This document shows, piece by piece, positions 52,878 to 61,940 of a stretch of DNA of 64,000 nucleotides. How positions within the stretch are numbered: position 1 is the stretch's first letter; each line of letters starts with the position of its first letter. Position numbers and translations under genes: made by a program. Below the pieces are notes generated by a model. That model was given only the letters and a program-made list of their open reading frames with translations. It had not been told where the DNA came from and made no database searches. Origin of the DNA: Streptococcus oralis (lineage in GTDB: Bacteria; Bacillota; Bacilli; Lactobacillales; Streptococcaceae); contig NZ_CP065707.1 of the NCBI RefSeq assembly GCF_016028255.1, forward strand, positions 945,001 to 1,009,000, in the 5' to 3' direction.

Positions 52878-54677
52878 TTACTGACCAGCATAATATTTTT
52901 GGATCCCCTTTACGATGCCTGCGACCAGTTTATCTTGGTAGTGGCTATCTCTGATTTGTTGGTTTTCGGAGAAATTATCCATATAACCAAGTTCTAGGAG
53001 AACGGCTGGTTTGGCTGTTTCGCGTAGTACGGCATAGCTGCTCTCCAACAGGCCAGCATCCTTAGCTCCTGTTTCTGCTAGAAGAGAGGAGTGGATGGCA
53101 GCGGCGAGGCGTTTGCTTTCACTCATACGATCTGGGTGATTGTGCCAGTATTTATTAATCTTACTTGGATAATCAGGTTCATCGCTATAGGAGTAGGTTT
53201 GAATACCGCTCGCTTTTGAGTAGGTATTACCAGTAGCGTTGAAGTGAATACTGATAAAGATGTCAGAGTTGGTTTTATTAACCATACGAGAACGTTCAGT
53301 AACAAAGTCAACGTCAATATCACTATCACGAGAAGTGAGGACCTTGTAGCCTAGTTCTTCTAACTTAGTACGAAGCTTACGGTAAATCTGCATGTTGAGG
53401 TCTTTTTCAGCAACATTGTAGTAAAAGGCACCTGAATCTCGACCACCATGCCCAGGATCTAGGAAAATGGTATTGCTGTATAGTCCTTTTGTAAATCCGC
53501 CTTCAGTTGAAACTTCAGAAATCCATTGACCGTATTTTTGGAACAGGTGTTCCTTACCGTCTATCTTGTAAGTTCCTGAAACATAATGCCCATTATTATC
53601 TAGGTAGTAGCGAGCTTTGTCAGCGTTATCGTAAATCCATTCACTCTTTGCCATGTAACCACCTGACTTGAGGTAGTATGCTCCAATCCACTCCTGATTT
53701 GCATAACGACCATCCGCTTTTAGATAGAACCAGCTCTTGTAGGCTTTATCAAAGATCCACTCATTCTCCGCCATAGCTCCACTGGTTTTAAGGTAGTAGC
53801 TTTCTTTCCATTTGTCTGCTAGCATCCCACCATTCTGGTCAAATGAGTACCAAGAACCCTGAATTTTTTGCCAGTTTTCTTGGACATATCTCCCTGACCC
53901 GTTCGCATAGAACCAAGTATCCTTGATTTTGACCCAGTTGTTTTCTGCCATAGCTCCGCTCTGGTTAAAGAGGTAGCCCTTGAAGGTTGTCGCACTCAGC
54001 ATTCCACCGTCTTTGTCAAAGTAATACCAAGAACCGTTGATTTTCTCCCATTTATCCTGTGAGATCTTTCCAGAAGGAGCGACATAATACCAAATTTGGT
54101 CTAATTTAGTCCAGCCCTTTTCTGCCATAGCTCCGCTTTTTGTGAGAAGATAGCCGTCAACGGCGGTGTTGCTGAGCATGCTTCCAGTTTGGTCAAAATA
54201 GTACCAAGAACCATTGATTTTTTTCCAGGTGTTCTGAGCTAGTCGTCCAGAGGAATCAGCATAATACCATTGATTGTCCAGTTTGGTCCAGCTATTTTCT
54301 ATCATGACACCATCTTGGTCAAAGGCATAGCCTTTGTAGACAGTAGAATGAAGACGATTACCATCTTGATCGAAGTAGTACCATTTGCCTTGGATTTGTT
54401 TCCAGTTCAAAGCAGGCTTATCATCTTGGTAAAAACGCCAGTGATGATTTTCTTGGTACCACCCTTCTTTTTTTGTCTTGTCTTCTTGCGCATCTACTTT
54501 CGGAAGAACTTCTGATTTAGAGTTTTCCTCAACACTTGATTCTTTCTTTTCTTCTTTGGCAATTATTTCCTTGACAGCAGGTGTGGATTGAGTTGTGTTT
54601 TCTTCTCCTAAGACGGATGTGGGTGCTAATCCTACGATTGAAAGGATTAAAGCACTGGTCAGTAGTATCTTTTTCAC
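52878..54677 (-). CDS. Choline-binding N-acetylmuramoyl-L-alanine amidase
   Basis: A 599-residue secreted cell-wall hydrolase. A signal peptide (cleavage near residue 24) and a Glu/Lys-rich linker lead to about 15 choline-binding GW repeats (roughly 72-395), then an Amidase_3 catalytic domain (about 403-597). Zinc and catalytic residues are seen in FLDPGHGG (His), AEKDLN (Glu), SIHFNA (His) and LLELGYMDN (Glu). It should bind choline on teichoic acids and cleave the amide bond in peptidoglycan. The start codon is GTG. It follows a LysR gene after 45 bp on the same strand. It is not LytA, LytB or LytC by domain content. Confidence 0.88.
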   Translation of the reverse strand: MKKILLTSALILSIVGLAPTSVLGEENTTQSTPAVKEIIAKEEKKESSVEENSKSEVLPKVDAQEDKTKKEGWYQENHHWRFYQDDKPALNWKQIQGKWYYFDQDGNRLHSTVYKGYAFDQDGVMIENSWTKLDNQWYYADSSGRLAQNTWKKINGSWYYFDQTGSMLSNTAVDGYLLTKSGAMAEKGWTKLDQIWYYVAPSGKISQDKWEKINGSWYYFDKDGGMLSATTFKGYLFNQSGAMAENNWVKIKDTWFYANGSGRYVQENWQKIQGSWYSFDQNGGMLADKWKESYYLKTSGAMAENEWIFDKAYKSWFYLKADGRYANQEWIGAYYLKSGGYMAKSEWIYDNADKARYYLDNNGHYVSGTYKIDGKEHLFQKYGQWISEVSTEGGFTKGLYSNTIFLDPGHGGRDSGAFYYNVAEKDLNMQIYRKLRTKLEELGYKVLTSRDSDIDVDFVTERSRMVNKTNSDIFISIHFNATGNTYSKASGIQTYSYSDEPDYPSKINKYWHNHPDRMSESKRLAAAIHSSLLAETGAKDAGLLESSYAVLRETAKPAVLLELGYMDNFSENQQIRDSHYQDKLVAGIVKGIQKYYAGQ

Positions 54678-54722
54678 TTTCTATTTCCTAACTTTTTCTT
54701 TTTCCCTTTTTCATTTTTCCCA

Positions 54723-55631
54723 TTAATTATCAAATTGAACTTCTTCTAGTAAGTATTCGATAAAGCGTTCGCCCATCTTAGACAGGCTGGTTTTTTCATG
54801 CTGGATATAGACTAGTTCAATCGGGTCGTCAATGTCCAGCGGAATGGAAACGATATTATCTCCGTTGAGGTTGCTGTTCAAAATCCCTGTTGCAATGGTG
54901 TAACCATCCAAACCAATCAAGAGGTTAAAGAGGGTGGCGCGGTCACTGACTACAATGGATTTCTTGTGGTGCTCTTGTGAAAGAATCTCCTCTGAAAAGT
55001 AGAAGGAGTTGTGCGTCCCCTGGTCATAACTCAGATAAGGAAAGTCTTCCAAATCAGCCAGTTTGACCTTGTCTTTTTTAGCTAGAGGGTTGGTCTTGCT
55101 GACAAAGATATGGGGTTGAGCGGTAAAGAGGTGGTGGGCTAGCAGGTGATTGTCATCCAGCATTTTCGTTAAAACATCACGATTGTAGCTGTTTAAAAAG
55201 AGGACACCGACCTCGCTACGGAAGTTCTTGACGTCATCGATAATCTCCCAAGTCCGAGTTTCACGAAGGAAGAGCTCGTATTTCTCCATATCACTTTTCT
55301 TGAGCAGAGAGACAAAGGCATTGACTACAAAGGCATAGTGCTGAGAGGAAACGCTGAAAAGTTCGCGGTGGGCGATAGGATTTTTATAACGTTCCTCCAG
55401 AAGCTGAGTTTGCTCGACAACTTGACGAGCGTAGGAGAGAAACTCCATCCCATCACGCGTCAAGGTAATTCCCTTGGGATTGCGGATAAAGATTTCAATG
55501 CCCATTTCATTTTCCAAGTCTCGAACGGCATTAGAGAGACTGGGTTGGGTGATAAAGAGTTGCTTGGCTGCCTCATTCATAGAGCCAGTTTCGACGATTT
55601 TGATAATATAGTGTAGTTGTTGAATTCTCAT
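54723..55631 (-). CDS. LysR-type transcriptional regulator
   Basis: A 302-residue LysR regulator: winged helix at residues 1-65 (MNEAAKQLFITQPSLSNAVRDLENEMGI) and a periplasmic-binding-like effector domain at 90-300. The general form is like the CysL/CmbR sulfur regulators, but identity is uncertain. The ATG at 55631 is used because the longer frame from 55667 adds residues across the promoter. The -10 box ends 7 nt before this ATG, so a leaderless mRNA is likely. It may be cotranscribed with the amidase gene. Confidence 0.82.
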   Translation of the reverse strand: MRIQQLHYIIKIVETGSMNEAAKQLFITQPSLSNAVRDLENEMGIEIFIRNPKGITLTRDGMEFLSYARQVVEQTQLLEERYKNPIAHRELFSVSSQHYAFVVNAFVSLLKKSDMEKYELFLRETRTWEIIDDVKNFRSEVGVLFLNSYNRDVLTKMLDDNHLLAHHLFTAQPHIFVSKTNPLAKKDKVKLADLEDFPYLSYDQGTHNSFYFSEEILSQEHHKKSIVVSDRATLFNLLIGLDGYTIATGILNSNLNGDNIVSIPLDIDDPIELVYIQHEKTSLSKMGERFIEYLLEEVQFDN

Positions 55632-55637
55632 GTTTTT

Positions 55638-55667
55638 ATTGTACCATACTTGCGGAAGAATGGGCAA
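55638..55667 (-). promoter_or_regulatory. Promoter of the LysR gene
   Basis: On the minus strand TTGCCC, an 18-bp spacer ending in TGG, and TACAAT, ending 7 nt before the ATG. Confidence 0.65.
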
Positions 55668-55706
55668 TGAAGACGAAGAAAATAGGGGGAAAGAACCGGT
55701 CCAGTA

Positions 55707-55735
55707 TTGAAAAAAAGTCTAAAATCTGTTAGAAT
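55707..55735 (+). promoter_or_regulatory. Promoter of yqgQ and following genes
   Basis: TTGAAA, a 17-bp spacer ending in TGT, and TAGAAT, ending 7 nt before A of the ATG at 55743. Confidence 0.75.
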
Positions 55736-55742
55736 GGAAGCT

Positions 55743-55967
55743 ATGAAAACATTCTATGATGTGCAGCAATTTCTCAAACAATTTGGCATTATTGTTTACA
55801 TGGGGAAGCGTTTGTATGATATTGAACTGATGAAGCTCGAACTCTCTCGGATTTATGATGCAGGTCTCATGGACAAGCTAGATTACCTAGAAGCGGAAGC
55901 TGTTCTTCGTAGAGAGCACAAGATAGAATTAGACTACATAGAGAAAAATGGAGATAAGAACTTATGA
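55743..55967 (+). CDS. yqgQ: YqgQ family (DUF910) protein
   Basis: A 74-residue cytosolic protein of the YqgQ family, recognised by FYDVQQFLKQFGIIVYMGKRLYDIELMKLEL. Its role is unknown. The ATG at 55743 begins the family N-terminus; the longer frame from 55707 would start inside the -35 box. The start coincides with the predicted transcription start, suggesting a leaderless mRNA. It overlaps the rhodanese-fold gene by 4 nt. Confidence 0.85.
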   Translation: MKTFYDVQQFLKQFGIIVYMGKRLYDIELMKLELSRIYDAGLMDKLDYLEAEAVLRREHKIELDYIEKNGDKNL

Positions 55968-56344
55968 CAATTTGGGTTGTTTGGGGAATCGTTCTGGCAA
56001 TGGTGGCCTGGATGGGTTATAACTACCTTCGTATTCGTCGTGCGGCTAAGATTGTGGACAATGCAGAATTTGAAGCCTTGATTCGGAAAGGGCAATTGGT
56101 TGATGTCCGTGAACCAGCAGAGTTTCACAGAAAACATATCCTCGGAGCGCGCAATATTCCTTCAAATCAGTTGAAGTCAAGCCTTGCAGCCCTTCGCAAG
56201 GATAAACCTGTCCTTCTCTACGAAAACCAACGCGGACAACGAGTGACTAATGCAGCACTTTATCTGAAAAAACAAGGTTTTTCTGAGATTTATATCCTTT
56301 CTTATGGATTGGATTCTTGGACAGGGAAGGTCAAGACGAGTTAA
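55964..56344 (+). CDS. Membrane-anchored rhodanese-fold protein without active-site Cys
   Basis: A 126-residue protein with one N-terminal membrane helix (about 3-20) and a rhodanese fold (about 35-125) recognised by LVDVREPAEFHRKHILGARNIPSNQL. The active-site position, normally YCxxGxRS, reads LLYENQRGQR, so no catalytic Cys is present and sulfurtransferase activity is not expected. It may be a binding or regulatory protein. Its ATGA overlaps the yqgQ stop. Confidence 0.82.
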   Translation: MTIWVVWGIVLAMVAWMGYNYLRIRRAAKIVDNAEFEALIRKGQLVDVREPAEFHRKHILGARNIPSNQLKSSLAALRKDKPVLLYENQRGQRVTNAALYLKKQGFSEIYILSYGLDSWTGKVKTS

Positions 56345-56430
56345 CATTCTGTTAAAACCTGTCGGATGATAGATAAAGCTTGCATTTTATAGTATCATCA
56401 TTTATATTAAATTTAAGGAGATTTTGTAAT

Positions 56431-56664
56431 ATGAATTCACAACAAAAGAAAAAACCTTCACTTGTTTTAGGTATCTTATCTATCGTCCTTGGTTTGCTAT
56501 TTCCAATAGTAGGTCTGATTTTGGGGATCATAGGATTGGTCTTGGCTTTTTCATACCAAAAAGAATCTGGACTAGACTATAAAACAGAAAAAATTCTCAA
56601 CATCGTAGGACTTGTGGTTTCTGTACTTAACTGGATATTAGCCATCGCATTAGTTTTTAGATAA
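56431..56664 (+). CDS. Small DUF4190-like membrane protein
   Basis: A 77-residue protein with two to three hydrophobic helices after a short Lys-rich head, layout like DUF4190 proteins (LGILSIVLGLLFPIVGLILGIIGLVLA). TAAGGAG precedes the ATG at 56431. Function unknown; a perfect terminator follows. Confidence 0.7.
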   Translation: MNSQQKKKPSLVLGILSIVLGLLFPIVGLILGIIGLVLAFSYQKESGLDYKTEKILNIVGLVVSVLNWILAIALVFR

Positions 56665-56673
56665 GCAATAAAC

Positions 56674-56701
56674 AAAAAAGCTTTAAATTTAAAGCTTTTT
56701 T
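56674..56701. terminator. Bidirectional terminator
   Basis: A perfect palindrome AAAAAAGCTTTAAA/TTTAAAGCTTTTTT between the small membrane gene and convergent rsuA. Confidence 0.88.
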
Positions 56702-56704
56702 ATT

Positions 56705-57430
56705 TTATCGACTCATCTCTAAGTAGTTTTTTATGATTTCCAATTCCTCTGGATTCAAGGGACGGTATTGCCCTTCTGCTAGCTCTGGGTCTAATGTAAA
56801 ATCACCGAATTGGACGCGTTTTAGGGCAGTTATCTTGACACCAACTGATAGAAACATCTTCTTGACTTGATGAAACTTGCCCTCAGAGATGGTGATGGAG
56901 GCCTGGCTCTCTGTTGGACTTGCGGACAGAATTTCAAGCTGAGCAGGTTTACAAGTGGTCCCGTCTAGAAAGACAATCCCCTCTTTGAATTTTTGGATAT
57001 GGTCTGACGTGAGCGGTCCGTTTACCACCACTTGATAGGATTTATCGACATGGTACTGGGGATGAAGGAGTTGAAATCCAAGAGGTCCATTGTCTGTCAA
57101 AAGGAGCAGTCCTGTCGTATCGCGGTCTAGCCTACCTATCGCGTAGAGTTGGTCTGACTGGATATTTTTGGGGACTAGGTCCATGACGGTTGGAAGTTTC
57201 TTATCCTTGCTAGCTGTAACGACTCCGTTTGATTTATGAAGCATGAGGTAGTTGTGCTCGTAGCCTTGGATTTGCCTCCCTTGAAAGACTAATTTCTGTA
57301 ATCCAGTATCGACATTTTGAGCGAGGGAGCGAGCTGGAAAATCGTCCACTAGGATTTCTTTTTTTAATAGAGCCTGTTTCATAGCTTTGCGACTGATCTT
57401 TTCTTGGGCTAATAATCTATCTAAACGCAT
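56705..57430 (-). CDS. rsuA: 16S rRNA pseudouridine synthase RsuA-like
   Basis: A 241-residue pseudouridine synthase with an N-terminal S4 RNA-binding domain (1-60) and the RsuA/RluB/E/F catalytic motif AIGRLDRDTTGLLLLT near residue 100, with the catalytic Asp. The C-terminal ISEGKFHQVKKMF motif is typical. The usual target is 16S U516, but the subfamily member is not certain. A TAAGAT -10 box ends 9 nt before the ATG, leaving almost no leader. Confidence 0.88.
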   Translation of the reverse strand: MRLDRLLAQEKISRKAMKQALLKKEILVDDFPARSLAQNVDTGLQKLVFQGRQIQGYEHNYLMLHKSNGVVTASKDKKLPTVMDLVPKNIQSDQLYAIGRLDRDTTGLLLLTDNGPLGFQLLHPQYHVDKSYQVVVNGPLTSDHIQKFKEGIVFLDGTTCKPAQLEILSASPTESQASITISEGKFHQVKKMFLSVGVKITALKRVQFGDFTLDPELAEGQYRPLNPEELEIIKNYLEMSR

Positions 57431-57539
57431 ACCAACCTATCTTATCATAAGTCTCTGACTTTGAAAAGGGATGACATGGCCAGAAAAGTAAAGTGAAAAC
57501 ATTTACACTTGCTTGAGTTATGTCATTTGACTGAAAATG

Positions 57540-57548
57540 TGGTATAAT
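57540..57548 (+). promoter_or_regulatory. Extended -10 promoter of typA
   Basis: TGGTATAAT, 43 bp before the ATG; flanking -35 candidates are badly spaced. Confidence 0.65.
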
Positions 57549-57590
57549 TGCTCAGTTAGAAAATAAATTTTAAATATTATAGAGGAAATC

Positions 57591-59432
57591 ATGACAAAAT
57601 TAAGAGAAGATATCCGTAACATTGCGATTATCGCCCACGTTGACCACGGGAAAACAACCCTCGTTGACGAATTATTGAAACAATCTGAAACTCTTGATGC
57701 ACGTACTGAATTGGCAGAGCGTGCTATGGACTCAAACGATATCGAAAAAGAGCGTGGAATTACCATCCTTGCCAAGAATACTGCTGTAGCTTACAATGGC
57801 ACACGTATCAACATCATGGACACACCAGGACACGCGGACTTTGGTGGAGAAGTGGAACGTATCATGAAAATGGTTGATGGTGTTGTCTTGGTCGTAGATG
57901 CCTACGAAGGAACCATGCCACAAACTCGTTTCGTATTAAAAAAAGCCTTGGAACAAGACCTTGTTCCAATCGTGGTTGTTAATAAAATCGATAAACCATC
58001 AGCTCGTCCAGCAGAAGTAGTGGATGAAGTCTTGGAACTTTTCATCGAGCTTGGTGCAGATGATGACCAGCTTGATTTCCCAGTTGTTTATGCTTCAGCT
58101 ATCAACGGAACATCTTCATTGTCAGATGATCCAGCTGATCAAGAAAAAACAATGGCACCAATCTTTGATACCATCATCGACCATATTCCAGCTCCAGTCG
58201 ATAACTCAGATGAGCCTTTGCAGTTCCAGGTATCACTCTTGGACTACAATGACTTCGTAGGTCGTATCGGTATCGGTCGTGTCTTCCGTGGTAGTGTGAA
58301 AGTTGGGGACCAAGTTACCCTTTCTAAACTAGACGGCACAACGAAGAACTTTCGTGTTACAAAACTCTTCGGTTTCTTTGGTTTGGAACGTCGTGAGATC
58401 CAAGAAGCCAAAGCAGGTGACTTGATTGCCGTATCTGGTATGGAAGATATCTTTGTCGGTGAAACTATTACGCCGACGGATGCTATTGAACCACTTCCAA
58501 TCCTACACATCGATGAGCCAACTCTTCAAATGACTTTCTTAGTCAACAACTCACCATTTGCTGGTAAAGAAGGTAAGTGGGTGACTTCTCGTAAGGTAGA
58601 AGAACGCTTGCAGGCAGAATTGCAAACAGACGTTTCCCTTCGTGTTGACCCAACGGACTCTCCAGATAAATGGACTGTTTCAGGACGTGGAGAATTGCAT
58701 TTGTCAATCCTGATCGAAACCATGCGTCGTGAAGGCTATGAGCTTCAAGTATCTCGTCCAGAAGTTATCGTAAAAGAGATTGACGGTGTTAAATGTGAGC
58801 CATTTGAACGTGTTCAAATCGATACTCCAGAAGAATACCAAGGATCGGTTATCCAAAGTCTTTCCGAACGTAAGGGTGAAATGTTGGATATGATTTCAAC
58901 TGGTAATGGTCAAACTCGTTTGGTCTTCCTTGTTCCTGCGCGTGGTTTGATCGGATATTCAACTGAGTTCTTGTCAATGACTCGTGGTTACGGTATCATG
59001 AACCATACCTTCGACCAATACTTGCCATTGATTCCAGGTGAAATCGGTGGTCGTCACCGTGGAGCCCTTGTTTCCATCGATGCTGGTAAGGCTACAACAT
59101 ACTCAATCATGTCTATCGAAGAGCGTGGTACGATCTTTGTCAACCCAGGTACTGAAGTTTATGAAGGAATGATCATCGGTGAAAACTCTCGTGAGAATGA
59201 CTTGACAGTTAACATCACTAAGGCCAAACAAATGACCAACGTTCGTTCAGCTACCAAGGACCAAACAGCAGTTATCAAGACACCTCGTATCTTGACCCTT
59301 GAAGAGTCACTTGAGTTCTTGAACGACGATGAGTACATGGAAGTAACGCCGGAGTCTATCCGTTTGCGTAAGCAAATCCTCAACAAGGCAGAGCGTGAGA
59401 AAGCCAACAAAAAGAAAAAATCAGCTGAGTAA
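57591..59432 (+). CDS. typA: Ribosome-associated GTPase TypA/BipA
   Basis: A 613-residue translational GTPase involved in 50S assembly and stress growth. G1 AHVDHGKTT, switch region RGITI, G3 DTPGHADF and G4 NKIDKP are intact, followed by EF-G-like domains II, III and V and the TypA-specific C-terminal domain. Length is standard. AGAGGAAA is the ribosome site. A small DUF3165 gene follows after 19 bp. Confidence 0.96.
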   Translation: MTKLREDIRNIAIIAHVDHGKTTLVDELLKQSETLDARTELAERAMDSNDIEKERGITILAKNTAVAYNGTRINIMDTPGHADFGGEVERIMKMVDGVVLVVDAYEGTMPQTRFVLKKALEQDLVPIVVVNKIDKPSARPAEVVDEVLELFIELGADDDQLDFPVVYASAINGTSSLSDDPADQEKTMAPIFDTIIDHIPAPVDNSDEPLQFQVSLLDYNDFVGRIGIGRVFRGSVKVGDQVTLSKLDGTTKNFRVTKLFGFFGLERREIQEAKAGDLIAVSGMEDIFVGETITPTDAIEPLPILHIDEPTLQMTFLVNNSPFAGKEGKWVTSRKVEERLQAELQTDVSLRVDPTDSPDKWTVSGRGELHLSILIETMRREGYELQVSRPEVIVKEIDGVKCEPFERVQIDTPEEYQGSVIQSLSERKGEMLDMISTGNGQTRLVFLVPARGLIGYSTEFLSMTRGYGIMNHTFDQYLPLIPGEIGGRHRGALVSIDAGKATTYSIMSIEERGTIFVNPGTEVYEGMIIGENSRENDLTVNITKAKQMTNVRSATKDQTAVIKTPRILTLEESLEFLNDDEYMEVTPESIRLRKQILNKAEREKANKKKKSAE

Positions 59433-59451
59433 GAGCTAGAAAGAGATAAAG

Positions 59452-59706
59452 ATGGTCTATTTAATCATAGGGATACTCTTATTACTACTCTATGTATTTG
59501 CGACACCCCAAAGTATCAAAGGAACAGTCAACATCGTTATCTTGGTCTTTTTAGTTGTTGCACTCTTGATTTTGCTGATGTTGTCCATCTTGCAAATCTT
59601 CCAGTTACCGACAGAATTCTTTGTCACAATCGCCATGCTGGCTCTAGCCTACTTTAGCTTGAGAGATATTACGCTCATGCCTGTAAAAAAGGGTAAAAGA
59701 AGATAA
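59452..59706 (+). CDS. DUF3165-like small membrane protein
   Basis: An 84-residue protein with two to three long hydrophobic helices and a Lys/Arg-rich tail, resembling the streptococcal DUF3165 family that follows typA. GAAAGAGA is the ribosome site. Function unknown; it is probably cotranscribed with typA. Confidence 0.78.
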   Translation: MVYLIIGILLLLLYVFATPQSIKGTVNIVILVFLVVALLILLMLSILQIFQLPTEFFVTIAMLALAYFSLRDITLMPVKKGKRR

Positions 59707-59765
59707 TAGAAGAGGCTGGATAATGACCCAATTTGAGGAGAAAATCTAGCAAATTTTTCCCTGAT

Positions 59766-59812
59766 AAAACGCATAATATTAAGGTTTTTGAATGCCTGAT
59801 ATTATGCGTTTT
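59766..59812. repeat. Recurrent GCATAATAT hairpin, copy 2
   Basis: AAAACGCATAATAT pairs with ATATTATGCGTTTT, extended by TA/TG and GG/CC around a bulged A, loop TTTTTGAATG. It lies between the convergent DUF3165 and pbuX genes and can terminate in both directions. The rest of this 322-bp gap contains only the pbuX terminator and AT-rich DNA. Confidence 0.85.
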
Positions 59813-59961
59813 TATGATTTTTAAAACTTTTTGAGCGACCTATTAGAAAGTGGATACTCTTACAATTATTTTGGAAATAATTTAATTTCTGATTTAACGT
59901 ATATTTTCTCAGAAGGGCTATTATTCCAACTTTTTTAAGGGTAGTCTCATTTTGGACCGAA

Positions 59962-60008
59962 AGAAAAAGATTGAAGAAATCGTCCAAAATGAACTTTTCT
60001 TCAATCTG
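59962..60008 (-). terminator. pbuX terminator with interleaved inverted repeat
   Basis: GATTGAAGAA (59969-59978) pairs with TTCTTCAATC (59997-60006) and T residues follow on the minus strand. A second inverted repeat TCATTTTGGA/TCCAAAATGA (59947-59956, 59983-59992) has its right arm in the loop of the first. Confidence 0.75.
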
Positions 60009-60028
60009 GAGGCTCACACCTCTTTTTC

Positions 60029-61291
60029 TTATTTCTTCTTCCTGTTTAGGATGGCATTGAGGACAATGGCAAGTAGGCTGGCTACGACGATTCCGTTTGA
60101 GAAGAACATTTGGAAGGCTGTCGGCATGCTGACAAAGAGATTACTGTTGTTGAGTCCGACACCTGCAGCGATTGAAACTGCTGCGATAAGGAAGTTGTGT
60201 TCATTGTTAGCAAAGTCAACACGGGCGAGGATTTGCATCCCTTGAATAGATACAAAACCAAACATCACCAGCATAGCACCACCGAGGACAGGGCTCGGAA
60301 TGATTTGGGCAAGGGCACCAAACTTAGGAAGGAGTCCAAGGAGAACGAGGAAACCAGCTGCGTAGTAGATTGGCAGGCGAGTCTTGATACCTGATAATTT
60401 AACCAAACCAACGTTTTGTGAAAATCCTGTGTAAGGGAAGGTGTTAAAGATTCCTCCGAGAAGTACGGCCAAACCTTCTGCGCGGTAACCGTTGCGCAGG
60501 CGCGTGCTGTCGATTGGGTCTTTTGTGATATCAGACAAGGCTAGGTAAACACCAGTAGACTCAACCATAGACACCGTTGCGATGATACACATCATGACAA
60601 TAGATGAGATTTCAAAGGTTGGCATCCCAAAGTAGAGTGGAGTTGGGACATGGACAAGAGGTGCTGCTGCAACAGGAGAGAAGTCCACCAAACCCATGCT
60701 AGCAGCAATGGCAGTTCCAACAACCAAACCAATCAAAATAGAGATAGATTTGATAAATCCTTTGGTAAAGATATTAATCAAGAGGATAATCAAAACAGTG
60801 ATAGCTGCAAGCAAGAGACTTTGACCAGTTGGCTCTGGAACGTTATTTCCCATATTTCCAATAGCGACAGGAATCAAGGTTAAACCAATCGTGGTAATAA
60901 CAGATCCTGTTACGATAGATGGGAAGAGATTGGCCACTTTTGAGAAGATGCCTGAAACAAGAACCACGTAAATCCCTGATGCGATAAGGGCACCAAACAT
61001 AGCACCACTACCATGGCTTTGCCCAATCATAATCAAGGGAGCGACCGACTGGAATGCAACTCCGAGCACGACTGGTAGTCCAATTCCAAAGTATTTGTTG
61101 AGTTGGAGTTGGAGGAAGGTTGCCACCCCACACATGAAGATATCTGTGGAAATCAGGTAGGTTAACTGCTCAGCCGAATAGCCAAGGGCTGTCGCAATCA
61201 TGATGGGAACTAGGATAGATCCTGAGTACATGGCTAGTAAGTGCTGCAAGCCAAGAACGGCTGCTTGCGAGTGTTTTTCTTGAGTTTGCAT
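60029..61291 (-). CDS. pbuX: Xanthine permease PbuX
   Basis: A 420-residue nucleobase:cation symporter-2 permease with about 14 hydrophobic segments and the typical GLGTFLQLQ-like, GLPVVLGVAFQ and SQNVGLVKLSGI blocks. It imports xanthine (or uric acid relatives). Its start overlaps the xpt stop by 1 nt, so uptake and salvage of the same purine are coupled under the upstream riboswitch. Confidence 0.94.
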   Translation of the reverse strand: MQTQEKHSQAAVLGLQHLLAMYSGSILVPIMIATALGYSAEQLTYLISTDIFMCGVATFLQLQLNKYFGIGLPVVLGVAFQSVAPLIMIGQSHGSGAMFGALIASGIYVVLVSGIFSKVANLFPSIVTGSVITTIGLTLIPVAIGNMGNNVPEPTGQSLLLAAITVLIILLINIFTKGFIKSISILIGLVVGTAIAASMGLVDFSPVAAAPLVHVPTPLYFGMPTFEISSIVMMCIIATVSMVESTGVYLALSDITKDPIDSTRLRNGYRAEGLAVLLGGIFNTFPYTGFSQNVGLVKLSGIKTRLPIYYAAGFLVLLGLLPKFGALAQIIPSPVLGGAMLVMFGFVSIQGMQILARVDFANNEHNFLIAAVSIAAGVGLNNSNLFVSMPTAFQMFFSNGIVVASLLAIVLNAILNRKKK

Positions 61292-61872
61292 TAGAGATCT
61301 GCCTCCTTAAATACGACCTGACCATTTTCAAAACGATCTAAACGAGCAAGTGATAGGACAGGATAGCCTGCTTTTTCAAGCAAATCACGACCATCTTGGA
61401 AGGATTTTTCAATCACGATACCGATAGCTTCGACTGTGGCACCTGCCTGTTCGATGATTTGAATCAAGCCTTTAGCTGCTTGGCCATTAGCAAGGAAATC
61501 GTCAATAATCAAGACCTTGTCCTCGGGTGAGAGGAATTTTCCAGCGATAGAAACGGTGCTGGTTACCTGCTTGGTAAAGGAGTAAACTTCGGCAGTTAAG
61601 ATACCTTCGTTCATAGTGATGTTTTTAGCTTTTTTAGCAAAAATCATGGGAACGTTTAAGGCTTCAGCTGTAAAAATGGCTGGGGCAATGCCTGAAGCTT
61701 CAATGGTTACGACCTTGGTAATGCCAGCAGTAGCGAATTTTTCCGCAAAAACCTTACCAATCTCTCGCATCAAGCTAAAGTCAACTTGGTGAGTTAAAAA
61801 GGAATCCACCTTGAGGATGTTATCACCCAAGATATGCCCATCCTTAAGGATGCGCTCTTCTAGTAATTTCAT
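61291..61872 (-). CDS. xpt: Xanthine phosphoribosyltransferase
   Basis: A 193-residue purine-salvage enzyme converting xanthine and PRPP to XMP. The PRPP loop [18 protein letters not shown] is near residue 125 and the N-terminal [31 protein letters not shown] is typical of Xpt. TAGGAGGTC is the ribosome site. It is the first gene of the xpt-pbuX operon behind a purine riboswitch. Confidence 0.96.
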   Translation of the reverse strand: MKLLEERILKDGHILGDNILKVDSFLTHQVDFSLMREIGKVFAEKFATAGITKVVTIEASGIAPAIFTAEALNVPMIFAKKAKNITMNEGILTAEVYSFTKQVTSTVSIAGKFLSPEDKVLIIDDFLANGQAAKGLIQIIEQAGATVEAIGIVIEKSFQDGRDLLEKAGYPVLSLARLDRFENGQVVFKEADL

Positions 61873-61940
61873 AAGACCTCCTAAAGTCTAAAAGCCAATC
61901 CATTTGCTTGTTCCAGATTTCTATCCAGTAAAACTGATAG

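Noticed and set aside
59802..60017. 71-codon minus-strand frame between typA-DUF3165 and pbuX
   Set aside because: It spans two terminator-type hairpins, lacks a ribosome site and resembles no protein.
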